64,000 bases of DNA from Lottia gigantea (Eukaryota > Mollusca > Gastropoda > Lottiidae), in contig NW_008708645.1 in NCBI RefSeq assembly GCF_000327385.1, forward strand, positions 1,424,905 through 1,488,904, in the 5' to 3' direction. Under the pieces are notes generated by a model that worked only from the letters and a program-made list of their open reading frames with translations, ran no database searches and had not been told where the DNA came from. Shown piece by piece: positions 41,840 to 54,779 of the stretch (its first letter is position 1; every line of letters begins with the position of its first letter). The position numbers and the translations under genes were made by a program.

Positions 41840-43095
41840 TTAATTCATTATAAAGGGGGAGAGATTATTTACTTGTGGATAGAGTCAGTACATGTTTATC
41901 AGACATAAATAGTTGGTTTTCAAACAGGTACTAAAAACCAAATTATACTTGGAAATTGAATAATGTTCAAATTGAAGTAGTGAACGAATATGTTTATTTA
42001 GGGGTTTTATTAGAAAGTAACGGTGAATCCAAGAATGCACAAAAAAGAATGTCCGAAAAGGGTCTAAATGTATCATTTATTTGACTCTCTTGTAGCACCG
42101 ATATTAAACTATGGGTGTGAAATATGGGGGTTCTGTGATACACCAATAATTGAAAACGTGCAAAAATAAATCATTAGATAAATCCTAAATCTCTCAAACT
42201 TACCAATTTACTTTTTATTGGTGGAGCTCGGGCGATTCCCATTATGGGTTATTCAAACCGAAAGCATATTGAAATTTTTGATAAAATAGTTTAAAGGAAA
42301 GAAGGTATTTTATATGATTTATACCAACATCTGAAACATGGTTCTGTTAAAGGTTTAAAAAAAGGTTTCTAACGTTCAAAGTTGTTTACAAAACTCAGGT
42401 CTATCTTATATATCGAAAGGCCAATATAATCTAGAATCGTTTAACAACAATACAGAAAAGAATACGTGATCAATATAGTCAAAACTGGTATTCAAAAATT
42501 AATGTCTTAATAAAACTGAAATCAGACATTTCTTATTACGAAGGTTATGAACGTGCTGCATATTGAAATGTTAATACAAATAGGAAATATTATTAGTAAA
42601 TTTAGATTGGGAACCATGAAACTAAAAATTGAAGTTGGTCGATATCTAAAAATCTAAAGAGATGATAGAATCTGCGACTGTTGTCACGCCAATATGATAC
42701 TTAATGAATTTCATTTTTTTCTATGCTGTCCAGCTTATAGAGTTATAGGAATAAAGTACCTCCCAAGATATTGTTGGAGTTGGCCTTCAATTTATCAATT
42801 TAAAAGTATTATGGAAAACAAATCTGAAACTATTATTATAAATCTGTCAAGATATATTTACAAAAACGAAAACAATATCTTGAAAAGTTATAGTCAACTA
42901 TCAACTATTCTTGTATATAATTTGTATATAATATGTATCTATATAATTTAGTATTCGTTGAATCTGTTCCTCATAATATGCTGTACAGTTCTACATATTC
43001 TACTAATTTGTTTGTTAATTCATTGTTATTTAACTTATGCTATAGCAATATGCATTGTATTGTACATGTAAATGCTGATTACAATAAATAAAATC
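41840..43095 (+). mobile_element. LINE 3' fragment, plus strand (clade of 14919-19621)
   Basis: Readings in several frames: VQIEVVNEYVYLGVLLES at about 41960-42020, LVAPILNYGCEIWGFCD at about 42085-42135, then the last 85 codons at 42694-42951 (NEFHFFLCCPAYRV, YCWSWPSIYQFKSI, INLSRYIYKNENN). An A-rich end 'aataaataaaatcaaatc' lies at 43083-43100. Only the RT C-terminal domain and the 3' UTR are left. Confidence 0.75.
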
Positions 43096-43099
43096 AAAT

Positions 43100-44556
43100 C
43101 AAACCAATGAATGATGGCGCTTTTCTGCACCACATTACGTCACCCCCAACCCAGCCTCGGACCTTGGAGTAATGACTGACTGGAGAAACATCGCCTACAG
43201 AAAACTATAGCGTGCGTCGACAATCAGTGCCGCTTGACTCTACTTAGCAACCTGCTCGATCAATTCCATATCAGTAGCGTCCACGATTGTAGCCTGGGTG
43301 CTACAATTTAAACAACACACATGCACAGTTGAAACCAAAATGGCAGCTTCCAAGATTTTGACGATGAGTTGTTGGATTCGAACAATTCTATGATATTTTA
43401 GGATGTATGTGCACTCAAACATCAATTAATGTTAGTGGCTGAGATCACCTGAATAAAATAATTCGACAGATGAAAGTTCAATGAAAACGAAATATTTTCA
43501 ATGAACAGTGCGGACCTTGGCAGACCGTTAGTCAACTCTTAGCTTTTTATACTAAAATTAGCAAAAGTATTAATGCTAATCCTCATAGCGTGTTTAAAAC
43601 CAATCGAGCATATGGACAGACGTCAATAAATATGGACAATAAAGGATTGCTAAGTAGAAAGTAACCATTATTATTCATACTACGCAATACTTTTTTCTTT
43701 CAATATTATATTTATTGATCAGGTAAATCAATATACCTTTTAAAACACATTACCTGTTATTTATTGAACTGAACACCATAGTTATCATTACCAAGTCTCT
43801 AGAATAATTAATCTTTGCTCCGTGTAGAAAGTATCAAATGGAAAATTATCTTTTCTCGCGCGAAATAAAAGGAATAAGGAATAAGATTGGGTAAAAATGA
43901 TAACACTTTTTATTTCCATGAAAAAACTATCAAAGCTATGATCATATTATTTAAACCTCATACTGTTATTGATATTAGATATCTTTTCAGCAAATTACAG
44001 CTTTAAAGATAGAACCAATTTTTAAAATTCCTTATAAAATAATATAATGCCGAAAGTGAATACGTTAAACAAATGCCCCATGAACACGACATTTCAGCAA
44101 AAAAAAAAAAAAACCCCAAAAAACAACAAAAAAATAACAAAAAGCTCATACAAAAGATTATTGACCACCCCAAAGTCTTGTTTACAATTAGATAGTTTAC
44201 AGTGTGTTTTGTCTAGCTGACAGAAGTAACAATGGAGATAAGCTGGAGGACAGAATTAGAGAGAATTGCAACAAAATACCACTTTAACAAACCGGAAAGG
44301 CAATATTTTTTGCTGAAAATGTTGGCTATACTGAACATTAATTCAATAAATAATGTGAAGTTATAGTAGTAATTTTCGGTATTAATTTTTTTTTATACAA
44401 AAGCTTTAATTTGGTGAAAATATCCCTAATATCCCCAGAATTATGAGGTCAAAATATTATGATCATAGCTTTGGCACTTTGTGAAAAATTCTGAATTGAA
44501 AAATGTTTTTTCTGAGCCACAAAAGAGTTTAACAATTGAATTTATCAATGGACTAC
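43100..44556. other. No recognised gene
   Basis: Non-coding by inspection. It contains a poly(A)/(CAAAA) tract at 44099-44145. Short frames (for example 43240-43425, minus strand) show no family signal. Confidence 0.5.
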
Positions 44557-44894
44557 TGTAGGTAGGTAGGTAGATGACAAGTTAACCTTCGCTTCCAGCG
44601 GATGCTGATATCGCAAACTAGGTAGTTGTTGGTAGTCGTAGTAGTTGGTAGTTGGATTGGATCAAATTGGATGATTCGGTGTTGTTGGTTTGGTTGTTGA
44701 TTCTTCGTTAGATCTGGTCGGGTCGAATGACATGGCGGTGAAACTCGGCCCTGGATGGTGTGGCATGAGTTACTCGGTCTCCTTCATTCTTCCAAACTCG
44801 TTCTGATCATGGTATTTCTTGTTGATTGGTAGTCGAATTGTAGTCGTTGGTTTGGTTTGGTTTGGTTTGGTTAGATTATCTGTTATCTGTTGGA
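44557..44894 (+). mobile_element. PLE tail copy, inverted relative to 7936-8247
   Basis: 'gatgacaagttaac', 'ttccagcggatgctgatatc', 'ggtcgggtcgaatgacatgg' and the (GGTTT)n run match the reverse complement of 7936-8247 almost base for base. It is flanked by (GGTA)n on the left and by an A-run plus G-run on the right (44907-44970). It is a non-coding, 5'-truncated copy of the same subfamily. Confidence 0.8.
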
Positions 44895-45339
44895 AAACTC
44901 GAAGACCTGAAAAAAAAAAAAAAAAGAAAGTGAGAAAAAGAGGGAGGAAAGGGGGGGGGGGGGGAAGCTTTCACAAAAGGGGGGAGAGATGTTCTCTAAT
45001 GTTTCTGCAATGAAACTTGTTAAATTGATTGGATATAATTAAAAAGTGTTAAGAAACTTTGAGAAAACTGTTTTTATACGCCCAAAGCGACTGCAGTTTT
45101 GAACAATTTTGATGAACTTTTCAAGATATTTCGATGAATGATTTTTTATTATGCCCCTGGCCTACGTACTCGTTACTACACGTACACCAATCGTAAGACG
45201 AACCGAGCGGAATTGTAAACGATACTAGCAATGATAATAATGATATAAAGGAAATCGTAAAAAATTGGTACAAATCTTAAAAAAAAATTTTTGCGAGACA
45301 TTTACAGATTCTTATGAAAAGTTATTATTATTACGTTTG

Positions 45340-45690
45340 TCGTGACCATTTTATACGCCCACATTATAATGCATATTGTCGTCGCTCCTGTCCGTCCGTC
45401 GGTGTGATGAAATTTGGTGTGATCATTTATATTCATGGGATCTTGGACAAGTTCGAATTTCACGAACTATCGATGAACGGTTTTTGAGTTATTGCCCTTG
45501 ACTAAGGAAAAACGCATCAAAATTTGTTTGTGAACACAATAGAGACTACAGTTTTCATCCGGTGTGATCATTTATAATGATGATATCTTGGTCAAGTTGG
45601 TTTGATGAATGTTTTTTTAGCTTTTGCCATTGACTTAATAAAAACACAAAAAGTCAAAATTTGTTTGTGAACACTATAGAAAATTGGCAT
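45340..45690 (-). repeat. Dispersed bivalve repeat (same family as 11800-12150)
   Basis: Inverted relative to the first copy: 'tttatacgcccacat', 'gtccgtccgtcgg', 'ttggtgtgatcattta', 'gatcttggacaagttcg' and 'gagttattgcccttgact', in a partial two-unit array. Confidence 0.75.
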
Positions 45691-45699
45691 CTCCTTTCC

Positions 45700-46520
45700 C
45701 ATATCTTTAAGTCGGTGAGTTATTTAGGGACCAACGAGTTATTTGCGGATGCTGACGGTTAACGTAAGAAAAATCGTGTCTGTGAAGGATATTTAAAAAT
45801 TGATTTTAATAGTAACGTTTCATACACGTTTGACTTGGAGGGGAGGAACTCTCTCAAATGTATTTGACCACTGAGGCTACTTATGAAAATATTTGAAATC
45901 CATTATGTAGATAGTCAATTCGCTAAATGGTGACCTACCTTAAGTCTTCGGAGTAGGCTATTGTAGTTCGAAGCATTGCGCGACGTGTGTACCTCAATTT
46001 AAGAGAACACCCTTTAAAAAGTACTAGACCCCCTGCCTATCAAACCACTTTAATCTGAAAATCTCACTAGGATCCGCTTGCTCTCTTCTTTCCACTTTCC
46101 ATTTACGGTAGGCCATTTGTATAACTAGATGACGTCATTTTTAGGTCCTTTTTAAGGCACTGACGTCAAGTTTTTTTAACCCCAAATTTTGACCCGTTCA
46201 TGGTAAAGGAATTTTGGTAAACTTTTAGTATGTTGTTCTGCACGCCTTGGAGTTCAAAATAACACCATAAAACAATTTTTTGCAATTTTTGGGGGGTAAA
46301 ACTCTATATTGATCAGACTAAAGGTTAATAAGATAATTAGATGGTTGCCATTGATCCGTGGAAGTTAACCTTAACATTAATTAAACAATTAATCATAAAG
46401 TTCAAGACTGGAACGATGCAAACAATTATTCTTATAATTTCTGTTTTTTTAATATAATAAAACACCAATTTACTTTTATTGATTTACTTTGCTTTATTTT
46501 TAGACGATTTTCGCCATTTA
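45700..46520. other. No recognised gene
   Basis: AT-rich DNA between the dispersed repeat and the PLE cluster. No frame, RNA or repeat could be supported here. Confidence 0.5.
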
Positions 46521-46695
46521 TTAATTTTCGGGGAAGGGAGGGTTTGATTCTCCCAAATGTACAGGCCTAGGGTGGAGCAGACACTTTATTTAGAAATCAG
46601 GATTAAGGGTCTTGATATTGGGTTTTCTTCTGTTCTTATTCTGATCTGAAATTAGAAAAAATAACTCGCCCAATGGGCGAGAAGTATAGTATCTG

Positions 46696-47382
46696 TTATG
46701 TACTGATTGTTTTTAGTTTACTATGAACAATATTATCATTTAAGTTCTTATTTTTTGAATATGCAACTATCATTTTCTGCTTATAGACATGGGGGAATTT
46801 CTCTTGAAGGCTCTTATAGTGGGCATGAACTATCTTGCTTGCTCGATTGCTGGTTGTATTAAACGGGACAACAAAGGGTGCTATGCCTACATTATGATGA
46901 ATATTTAGTCCTATAGGTCTTGCTGTATTCAATGTCTCAATCCAATGGGCCTCCCTAGATTGACGGAATTTGGTAGTTTCATCTTCGGGCAAGTCAATTT
47001 CTATACGCTCAATTGGGATTAGGGTGAGATCGTCTATTGAATGGTCGTCGAGGTTGAAATGATTAGAAACAGGCTTGTCTTTCTTTAATTTGATGTCTGA
47101 CCTATGAGCATTAAAGCGAGTTCGTAAATTATTCTTAGTTTCTCCTACATATTGTTTGGGGCATTTCTTGCATGAAATTAAATATATTACATTCGAATGT
47201 TCACATGTTAGATGTTCCTGGATCGGGTACCTTTTATTCGTAGAGTTGCTTACAAAATAATGAGTTTCTGATATAAAGGGACATGTTTTGCATCTACTGG
47301 ACAAACATGGAGCACTTCTTAAACCTGGGGGTACTTCGGCATAAAGTCTGTGGTAAAGGCCTTTGCCCTTTCGTTCCAGCAA
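46696..47382 (-). pseudogene. PLE GIY-YIG endonuclease part, best-preserved copy
   Basis: A 228-codon frame. LYAEVPPGLRSAPCLSSRCK with TCPFIS is the Cys-rich linker, NVIYLISCKKCPKQYVGETK is the GIY-YIG core, LRTRFNAHRSDI holds the catalytic Arg, and FRQSREAHWIETLNTA holds the Glu. It ends KNKNLNDNIVHSKL. The Cys pattern (C-x4-C-x2-C before the core, then C-x2-C) suggests a zinc-binding insert typical of this PLE group. The RT is absent upstream, so this is a partial copy. Confidence 0.85.
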
Positions 47383-47717
47383 GGACGATAACTAGGAACG
47401 AGTTCTCATGATAACATTACAGAACGCGAAAGGGCCATACCCTCAATGATGAAACTATGCATATACCTAACTAAATGGGCTGTATGGTATACAATAGATA
47501 AAGCACCAGCATCATAAGAGTTGTGGTGTCTAACTAGGGTCACCAATTGAGGGGTACTACAAAAGTAGTTCCAATTGTACCACTACCCCCATTCTGTGCG
47601 ACATGACACAATATTATGTTTCTTCAGGTCTAAATATTTGAGAAATAATTCATCGAAATTTTTAAAACTCTATGACGAAACTTTCTAGCTTGAAACATTA
47701 TTATATCTTTATTCGGG

Positions 47718-48161
47718 TTATATTGTTTTACAACCTATACCAAATAAACAATATAACCTTTGTGGACTCTCAGAAACACAGTAATAATAAAGGAGAGCAA
47801 GAAGTAAAGAGGAACGAAGAGAGGAAGGATATAAGATAAAAGGTAAAGAAGACATATAGAACTGGAGAGGGAAGTGAAGAGGGCGTATTGTAGTCGGATC
47901 ACCATGATGTTCCTGGATCGGGTGCCTTTTATTCGTAGAGTTACTTAAAAAATAATGAGTTTCTGATATAAAGGGACATGATTTGCATCTACTGGACAAA
48001 CATGGAGCACTTCTTAAACCTGGAGGTACTTCGGCATAAAGTCTGTTTTTAGCTGCTATCTGTGCTAAAGTGGATTTTTTATGTTCCGTATAAATTGTCA
48101 CTATCTGTCTGCCAAACCTGATTGTCGCGAGAGACATTTGTTCACTTTGCCTAAGATCCAT
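47718..48161 (-). pseudogene. Chimeric frame across a PLE inversion point
   Basis: The middle reads STLAQIAAKNRLYAEVPPGL and CLSSRCKSCPFISETHYF (PLE linker, minus orientation). The first 30 codons are antisense to the plus-strand PLE finger region that starts at 48060, and the last 50 come from the purine-rich stretch. It is not a real gene but marks a head-to-head junction of two PLE pieces. Confidence 0.7.
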
Positions 48162-49375
48162 AAGAATCCAACCAAGTAGTGGTTTATTTCGAATATAATC
48201 CCTAAAGGCCGCCCGATTAAATCTGACTGTGGTAGTGAGTCGTATGCAGTGTCAGAATGCATTGATCATTTCCTACTACCTCTAGCATGTCAACATCGCC
48301 CTTACCTTAAAGACACATTAAAATAAAAAATCTTCGAGTTCCTTCTAATTCTTTTTTAATTTCTATCGACGTTTCTTCTATGTACACTAATATCGATAAC
48401 ACTACTGGTTTAACGACAGTTCGTAAAGCTTTTAATAGAAACCCAGATCCAAACAGACATACAATTCTATAGCTTTTACGATTTCACATTTAATGGTAAA
48501 ACATATTTACAAACTTCAGGGACAGCTATGGGCAAACGATTCGCCCCTTCGTACGCAAACCTTTTTATGGCAGAGTGGGAACGTGAGGTATTGCCCCTCT
48601 GTCCATTTGACCTACTTTTTATGGACGCTTTTTGGATGACATATTTATGGTTTGGACTTATTCTAAATTAGTTTTTTGGAATTCTTTGAAACCACCATCC
48701 TTCCATAAAGTCTGTTTTTAGCTGCTATCTGTGCTAAAGTGGATTTTTTATGTTCCGTATAAATCGTCACTATCTGTCTGCCAAACCTGATTGTCGCGAG
48801 AGACATTTGTACACTTTGCCTAAGATCCATAAGAATCCAACCAAGGAGTGGTTTATTTCGAATATAATCCCTAAAGGCCGCCCGATTAAATCTGACTGTG
48901 GTAGTGAGTCGTATGCAGTGTCAGAATGCATTGATCATTTCCTACTACCTCTAGCATGTCAACATCGCCCTTACCTTAAAGACACATTAAAATAAAAAAT
49001 CTTCGAGTTTCTTCTAATTCTTTTTTAATTTCTATCGACGTTTCTTCTATGTACACTAATATCGATAACACTACTGGTTTAACGACAGTTCGTAAAGCTT
49101 TTAATAGAAACCCAGATCCAAACAGACATACAATTCTATAGCTTTTACGATTTCACATTTAATGGTAAAACATATTTACAAACTTCAGGGACAGTTATGG
49201 GCAAACGATTCGCCCCTTCGTACGCAAACCTTTTTATGGCAGAGTGGGAACGTGAGGTATTGCCCCTCTGTCCATTTGACCCACTTTTTATGGACGCTTT
49301 TTGGATGACATATTTATGGTTTGGACTTATTCTAAATTAGTTTTTTGGAATTCTTTGAAACCACCATCCTTCCAT
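48060..49375 (+). repeat. 669-bp direct tandem duplication of the PLE RT N-terminus
   Basis: 48039-48707 and 48708-49376 are nearly identical (period 669, from 'agtggtttatttcg' at 48178 and 48847). Each reads YTLPKIHKNPTKEWF, GRPIKSDCGSESYAVSECID and HFLLPLACQHRPYLKDT, then in another frame LQTSGTAMGKRFAPSYANLF. These are PLE RT fingers through motif B. Both copies share the same frame breaks, so duplication followed decay. Confidence 0.85.
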
Positions 49376-50070
49376 CAAACTAACCTCAAACGTGAGTGAC
49401 AAAAGCATGGACTTTCTGGATACTACTGTCTTCAAGGGAGATTCCATAGCAGAAACAAATAAATTGGATATTTAAGTGTATTTCAAAGAAACTGATACTC
49501 ATCAACTCTTGCACAAGAGCTCTTTTCACCCAAAGCATACCTTTTCTGGTATAGTTAAGTCACAAGTTTTACGATTTCACCGAATTTGCCCAATATATTC
49601 TGATTTGAACCAAGCCTGTACGATTGTCTTCTCAAAACTGAAAGAGCGTGGGTACTCTGAACGATTTATACGAAACATAAAAAAATCCAATTTAGCACAG
49701 ATAGCAGCTAAATACATACTTTATGCCGAAGTACCTCCAGGTTTAACAAGTGCTCCATGTTTGTCCAGTAGATGCAAAACATGTCCCTTTATATCAGAAA
49801 CTCATTATTTTGTAAGCAACTCTACGAATAAAAGGTGAACATTCGAATGTAATATATTTAATTTCATGTACGAAATGCCCCAAACAATATGTAGGAGAAA
49901 CTAAAAATAATTTACGAACTCGTTTTAATGCTCACAGGTCGGATATCATATTAAAGAAAGACAAGCCTTTTTCAGAACATTTCAACCTCGACGACCATTC
50001 AATAGACGATCTCACCCTAATCCCAATCGAACGTATATAAATTGACTTGCCCGAAGATGAAACTACCAAA
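49376..50070 (+). pseudogene. PLE RT end, linker and GIY-YIG fragment
   Basis: Plus strand: NVSDKSMDFLDTTVFKGD, YFKETDTHQLLHKSSFHPKH, FSGIVKSQVLRFHRICPI and KERGYSERFIRNIKKSNLAQ (RT thumb). Then LYAEVPPGLTSAPCLSSRCK (frame 49476-49838), and from about 49840 the GIY-YIG part (CTKCPKQYVGETKNNLRTRF). It breaks off near 50070. The segment 50200-50300 repeats the finger motif (LPKIHKNPTKEWFIS) from another partial copy. Confidence 0.8.
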
Positions 50071-50449
50071 TTTCGTCAATTTAGGGATGCCCATTCGAGA
50101 GTATCAATAGCCAAACAGAACCTTTCAATAACACACGAAAAGACTAATCTCGCACGAGTGGAACGTGAAGCGTTAAACTTACTGAAGATTTTTATTAAAA
50201 AAAAGTGACAAAGGCTATGTTCTGTCTGCCAAACATGATAGTCGTGAGAAACATTTGTACACTTTGCCTAAGATCCATAAGAATCCAACCAAGGAGTGGT
50301 TTATTTCTGACAGCTTCCAGTGGGTGTATGTTACCTTGCCTGGTAACCTATCTTGTACTTTTACAATGGTTGTCGGCTTTCATGAAGTACTCAGTTCATC
50401 CGGTATAAAAGTGAAATATTATTCTAATGGTGTCCTATAGTGCTGAAGC

Positions 50450-52714
50450 GGTTCGATATTCTTTAAAAGGTTTTTCAATCAAACATTCCACTCTTTATCT
50501 GTTCTATTTAGTTCACTCAGGTTAAAACACACGGACAAAATTCCTGTGTTCCGTCAGCATTTTGTCAATGAATATCTCCATCTCTAATAAGGAAATCTTC
50601 TTAACGCACTGAATAATAGTTTTATTAAAATTTTTGAATGAAACATTGTTTTAAAACTAGTGTGGACAAAACAAGAGAGGACCGTCACTTGGCTCTTTTT
50701 TCTTTGAAGCAAACAGTGACCACTCTTACTGCAGAAATCAAATAATCAATATATTTAGCCGATTTCTCCACGAAGCATTTGCCTTGGTGTAGTTCCGGCC
50801 CTGCAAGATGGCCCTGCACAATGGAGTAATTAGAAGTCGCAGAGACATATTACACTTTTCAGGTCATATTTGAAGCCACGGTTGAATAAAATCAGTAGTG
50901 GCGCTAGTAGGGGTATAAATGGGGTGGGATTGGTATTTGGCTCTCGAGGTCTGTACCTCAAATTGTACCCCACTTCCAATGTTACAAAATGTCCTTTTTT
51001 GGATTTCTTTTTTTTTGCAGATGAAGTAAGCGACACGTATTTCTAGATATCTCTATATCTATAGTTTTCGTTGATTTGAGTTTAAAAAAAAAACAATAAC
51101 TCTCCCTTTAAGCCTAACAGCCATTTAATTTCAGACTACATAGATTTTCTCGCACTGTATTACTGTTAAAGCGCAAGAAATTTAAAAAATATATATGACG
51201 GTAATTAACTTTTTCTATTTAATGATCACAGGGTGAATATTTAACAACGAACTGTGTCAATTTTTAAGTGGGGTAACCAGAACCATGAAAATCGGAATGG
51301 CGCAAATCGATGCTATTATTGGTCAAAATTTAGAAAACCTCTTTACAATTCCATTAACCTGGAAACTTCTCTTACAATGAAAGTCAATTGTCGTCCTACA
51401 TATTAAGTGTGTATGGATAAATGAGATATATTGTAATGTTGTTTTAAATCCCTTGTGGTAGCAAAGTATATAGACATTATCTTAAAATACTGTAATAGAA
51501 CAATATTTGACGGTTTTACAATCTTCTGTGAATGGCCCGTGTTTGATTAAATCGGCATGGGAGCGTTCTAAATGTAGGAAGGGCTACCGGAGAAAGTCAC
51601 ATTAATTGTTTCTATGCTAAAGGTTTCTTTGATTCTATAATAATCTATCTGTGATTTCCCAAATGATTTATATATGAAAGCTGTATTTATAATAGGCCAA
51701 ACTTTTGCTGAGTCACATCTTACCACTTTCATTTATTGTCATGATTGATAACTGATAAAAATTTATTTGGTAGATGGGTAGAATATGTTTATACAAAAAT
51801 ATTTTTCAAAAAAATTCGGAAAATGGTCGAAAATGACCCAAAAATGCCGAAAATCACAAAAATCCGAAATGGTCAAAATTTTATGCAGACTACATTTCTA
51901 TCCGATTTTTCTCAAACTTGTTTTAAAATCTAAGTAAATACCTAGGTCCACTAGAAGCCTTTTTGTTAATTTCGACTTTGTCTTTGCACAATTTCCTGTC
52001 AATTTTATTTTTCTACCAGGCCACATTTAAGTAGTGATAACTTTTGATCAAGAGCTTCCACAACTCCCATCTTTCATCATCTCTTATATCAAGATTGTCA
52101 TTTGTGATTCTGAGTTTTGATTTTGGTACATTGCCTTTTTATTAATACGACTCTGAAAATGGGTAATTTGCAAATTTTTCGTATCTTAGAACATGAACTT
52201 GGACCTTTTCACCATTTTATTTGATGTTATTATAATGTACTTGTCGTAAGCTTTCTAACAATATCTTTACAATTAGTTTGACTATATTGACTTTAGATCA
52301 TTTTCATATTTATATGGATTCTTGTTTGGGTTCTAATTAACTAAGAACAGATTCATCATCCTACTTTTTCACAGCTTTAAATACATATATCAAAAGATAT
52401 GCATTATTAAAATCTGAGAAGAAATTTGTTAAAAAATACTATTAATTAAGAGATTTTTTATGAGTTATGAAGATTATCTTATATGTCAGGTTAGCAGTTC
52501 ATAGAAGATTAATGTGAAAATATTGTTGCGGGCTCTTGTGTAAGTTCTAATTATCTAAGCGGGAAAATTCGAACAGAAATAAAATGTGCAAATTCACAGC
52601 TTTAAAACAAAATATAACTCATTTAAATTTTACAAAAATAAAAGTTAAGAGGTTGTGAAACAGGTCATAAAGACAAAACGTGTTAATTTCACTGTTTAAA
52701 ATGGTTAAATTTCG
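50450..52714. other. No recognised gene
   Basis: A 2.2-kb AT-rich interval separating two PLE blocks. Short frames (50830-51036, 51745-51933) carry no recognised motif. No repeat shared with other parts of the window was noticed. Confidence 0.5.
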
Positions 52715-52827
52715 GGGAAGGGATGGTTTGATTCTCTCAAATGTACAGGCCTAGGGTGGAGCAGACACCACCTTAGGATTAACGGTCTTGATATTGGGTT
52801 TTCTTCTGTTCTCATTCTGATCTGAAA

Positions 52828-53450
52828 TTAGAAAAAATAACTCTCCCAATAGGCGAGAAGTATAGAATCTATCATGTACTGATTTGTTTTATCATTTAAG
52901 TTCTTATTTTTTGAATATGCAACTATCTTTTTCTGCTTATAGACATGGGGGAATTTCTCCTGAAGGCTCTTATAGTGGGAATGAACTATCTTACTTGCTC
53001 GATTGCTAGTTGTATTGAACGGGACAACAATGGGTGCTATGCCTACATTATGATGAATATTTAGTCCTATAGGTCTTGCTGTATTCAATGTCTCAATCCA
53101 ATGGGCTTCCCTAGATTGACAGAATTTGGTAGTTTCATCTTCGGGCAAGTCAATTTCTATACGCTCAATTGGGATTAGGGTGAGATCGTCTATTGAATGG
53201 TCGTCGAGGTTGAAATGATTAGAAACAGGCTTGTCTTTCTTTAATTTGATGTCCGACCTATGAGCATTAAAACGAGTTCGTAAATAATTCTTAATTTCTC
53301 CAACATATTGTTTGGGACATTTCTTGCATGAAATTAAATATATTACATTCGAATGTTCACATGTTAGATGTTCCTGGATCGGGTACCTTTTATTCGTACA
53401 GTTGCTTACAAAATAATGAGTTTCTGATATAAAGGGACATGATAAACAAT
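52828..53450 (-). pseudogene. PLE GIY-YIG part, second minus copy
   Basis: A close copy of 46696-47230: reading from 53450, the Cys-rich start, GIY-YIG core and C-terminus (FCQSREAHWIETLNTA, VVPFNTTSNRASKIVHSHYK, KNKNLNDKTNQ). It has a short deletion near the end relative to the first copy and a stop between core and C-terminal part. Confidence 0.8.
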
Positions 53451-53844
53451 ATCACCTTTGTGGACTCTCAGAAACACAGTAATAATAGGATAGAAAAGAT
53501 AGTATAGAGAAGAGACAGAGGAAGTAGAGTTTATCAAGTGAGAGGAAGGAAGGAGAGATGGGGTAGGTAGATAAGACGAAGGAGAGCAAGAAGTAAAGAG
53601 GAACGAAGAGAGGAAGGATATAAGATAAAAGGTAAAGAAGACATATAGAACTGGAGAGGGAAGTGAAGAGGGCGTGTTTTAGTCGGATCACCATGATGTT
53701 CCTGGATCGGGTGCCTTTTATTCGTAGAGTTACTTAAAAAATAATGAGTTTCTGACATAAAGGGACATGATTTGCATCTACTGGACAAACATGGAGCACT
53801 TCTTAAACCTGGAGGTACTTCGGCATAAAGTCTGTTTTTAGCTG

Positions 53845-54750
53845 CTACCCACGCTTTTTCAGTTTTGAGAAAACAATGGTAGAGGCTTGGTTGAAATCAG
53901 AAGATCTTGTACAAATTCGATGAAATCGTAAAACATGTGACTTAATTATACCAGAAAAGGTATGTTTTGGGTGAAAGGAGCTCTTGTGCAAGAGTTGATG
54001 AGTATCAGTTTCTTTGAAATACACTTTAATATCCAGTTTATTTGTTTCTCCCTTAAAGACAGTGGTATCGAGAAAGTCTATGCTTTTGTCACTCACGTTT
54101 GCGGTTAGTTTGATAGAAGGATGGTGGTTGTTGAGTATTTCAAAGAATTTCCAAAACTGTTCTATAGAATAAGTCCAAACCATGAAAATGTCATCGAAAA
54201 AGCGCCCGTAAAAAAGTGGGTCAAATGGACAGAGGGGCAACACCTCACGTTCCTACTCTGCCATGAAAAGGTTTGCGTACGAAGGGGCGATTCGTTTGCC
54301 CATTGCTGTCCCTGAAGTTTGTAAATATGTTTTACCATTAAATGTGAAATCGTGAAATGACAAATCTCTAAAAGCTATAGAATTGTATGTCTGTTTGGAT
54401 CTGGGTTTCTATTAAAAGCTTTACGAACTGCCGTTTAACCAGTAGTGTTATCGATATTGGTACACATAGAAGAAACGTCGAAAGAAATTAAAATAGCATT
54501 AGAGGGAACTCGAAGATTTTTTATTTTAATGTGTCTTTAAGGTAGGCGCGATGTTGATATGCTAGAGGTAGTAAGAAATGATCAATGTATTTTGACACTG
54601 CATACGACTCACTACCACAGTCATATATAATCGGGCGGCCTTAGGGATTATATTCGAAATAAACTACTCCTTGGTTGGATTCTTATGGATCTTAGGCAAA
54701 GTGTACAAATGGCTCTCACGACAATCAGGTTTGGCAGACAGATAGTCTGT
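53845..54750 (-). pseudogene. PLE reverse transcriptase fragment, minus
   Basis: The frame 53845-54243 reads GRFFDDIFMVWTYSIEQFWK (the catalytic box, F-F-D-D in place of Y-x-D-D), HHPSIKLTANVSDKSIDFLD and VYFKETDTHQLLHKSSF. Upstream (54244-54750) the minus strand gives the finger and motif A/B regions in decayed form (LPKIHKNPTKE near 54680). Both Asp of the catalytic box are kept. Together with 49376-49840 it forms an inverted pair. Confidence 0.8.
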
Positions 54751-54779
54751 TTCTGTTTGCGATAACTAGTTTTGACTAA

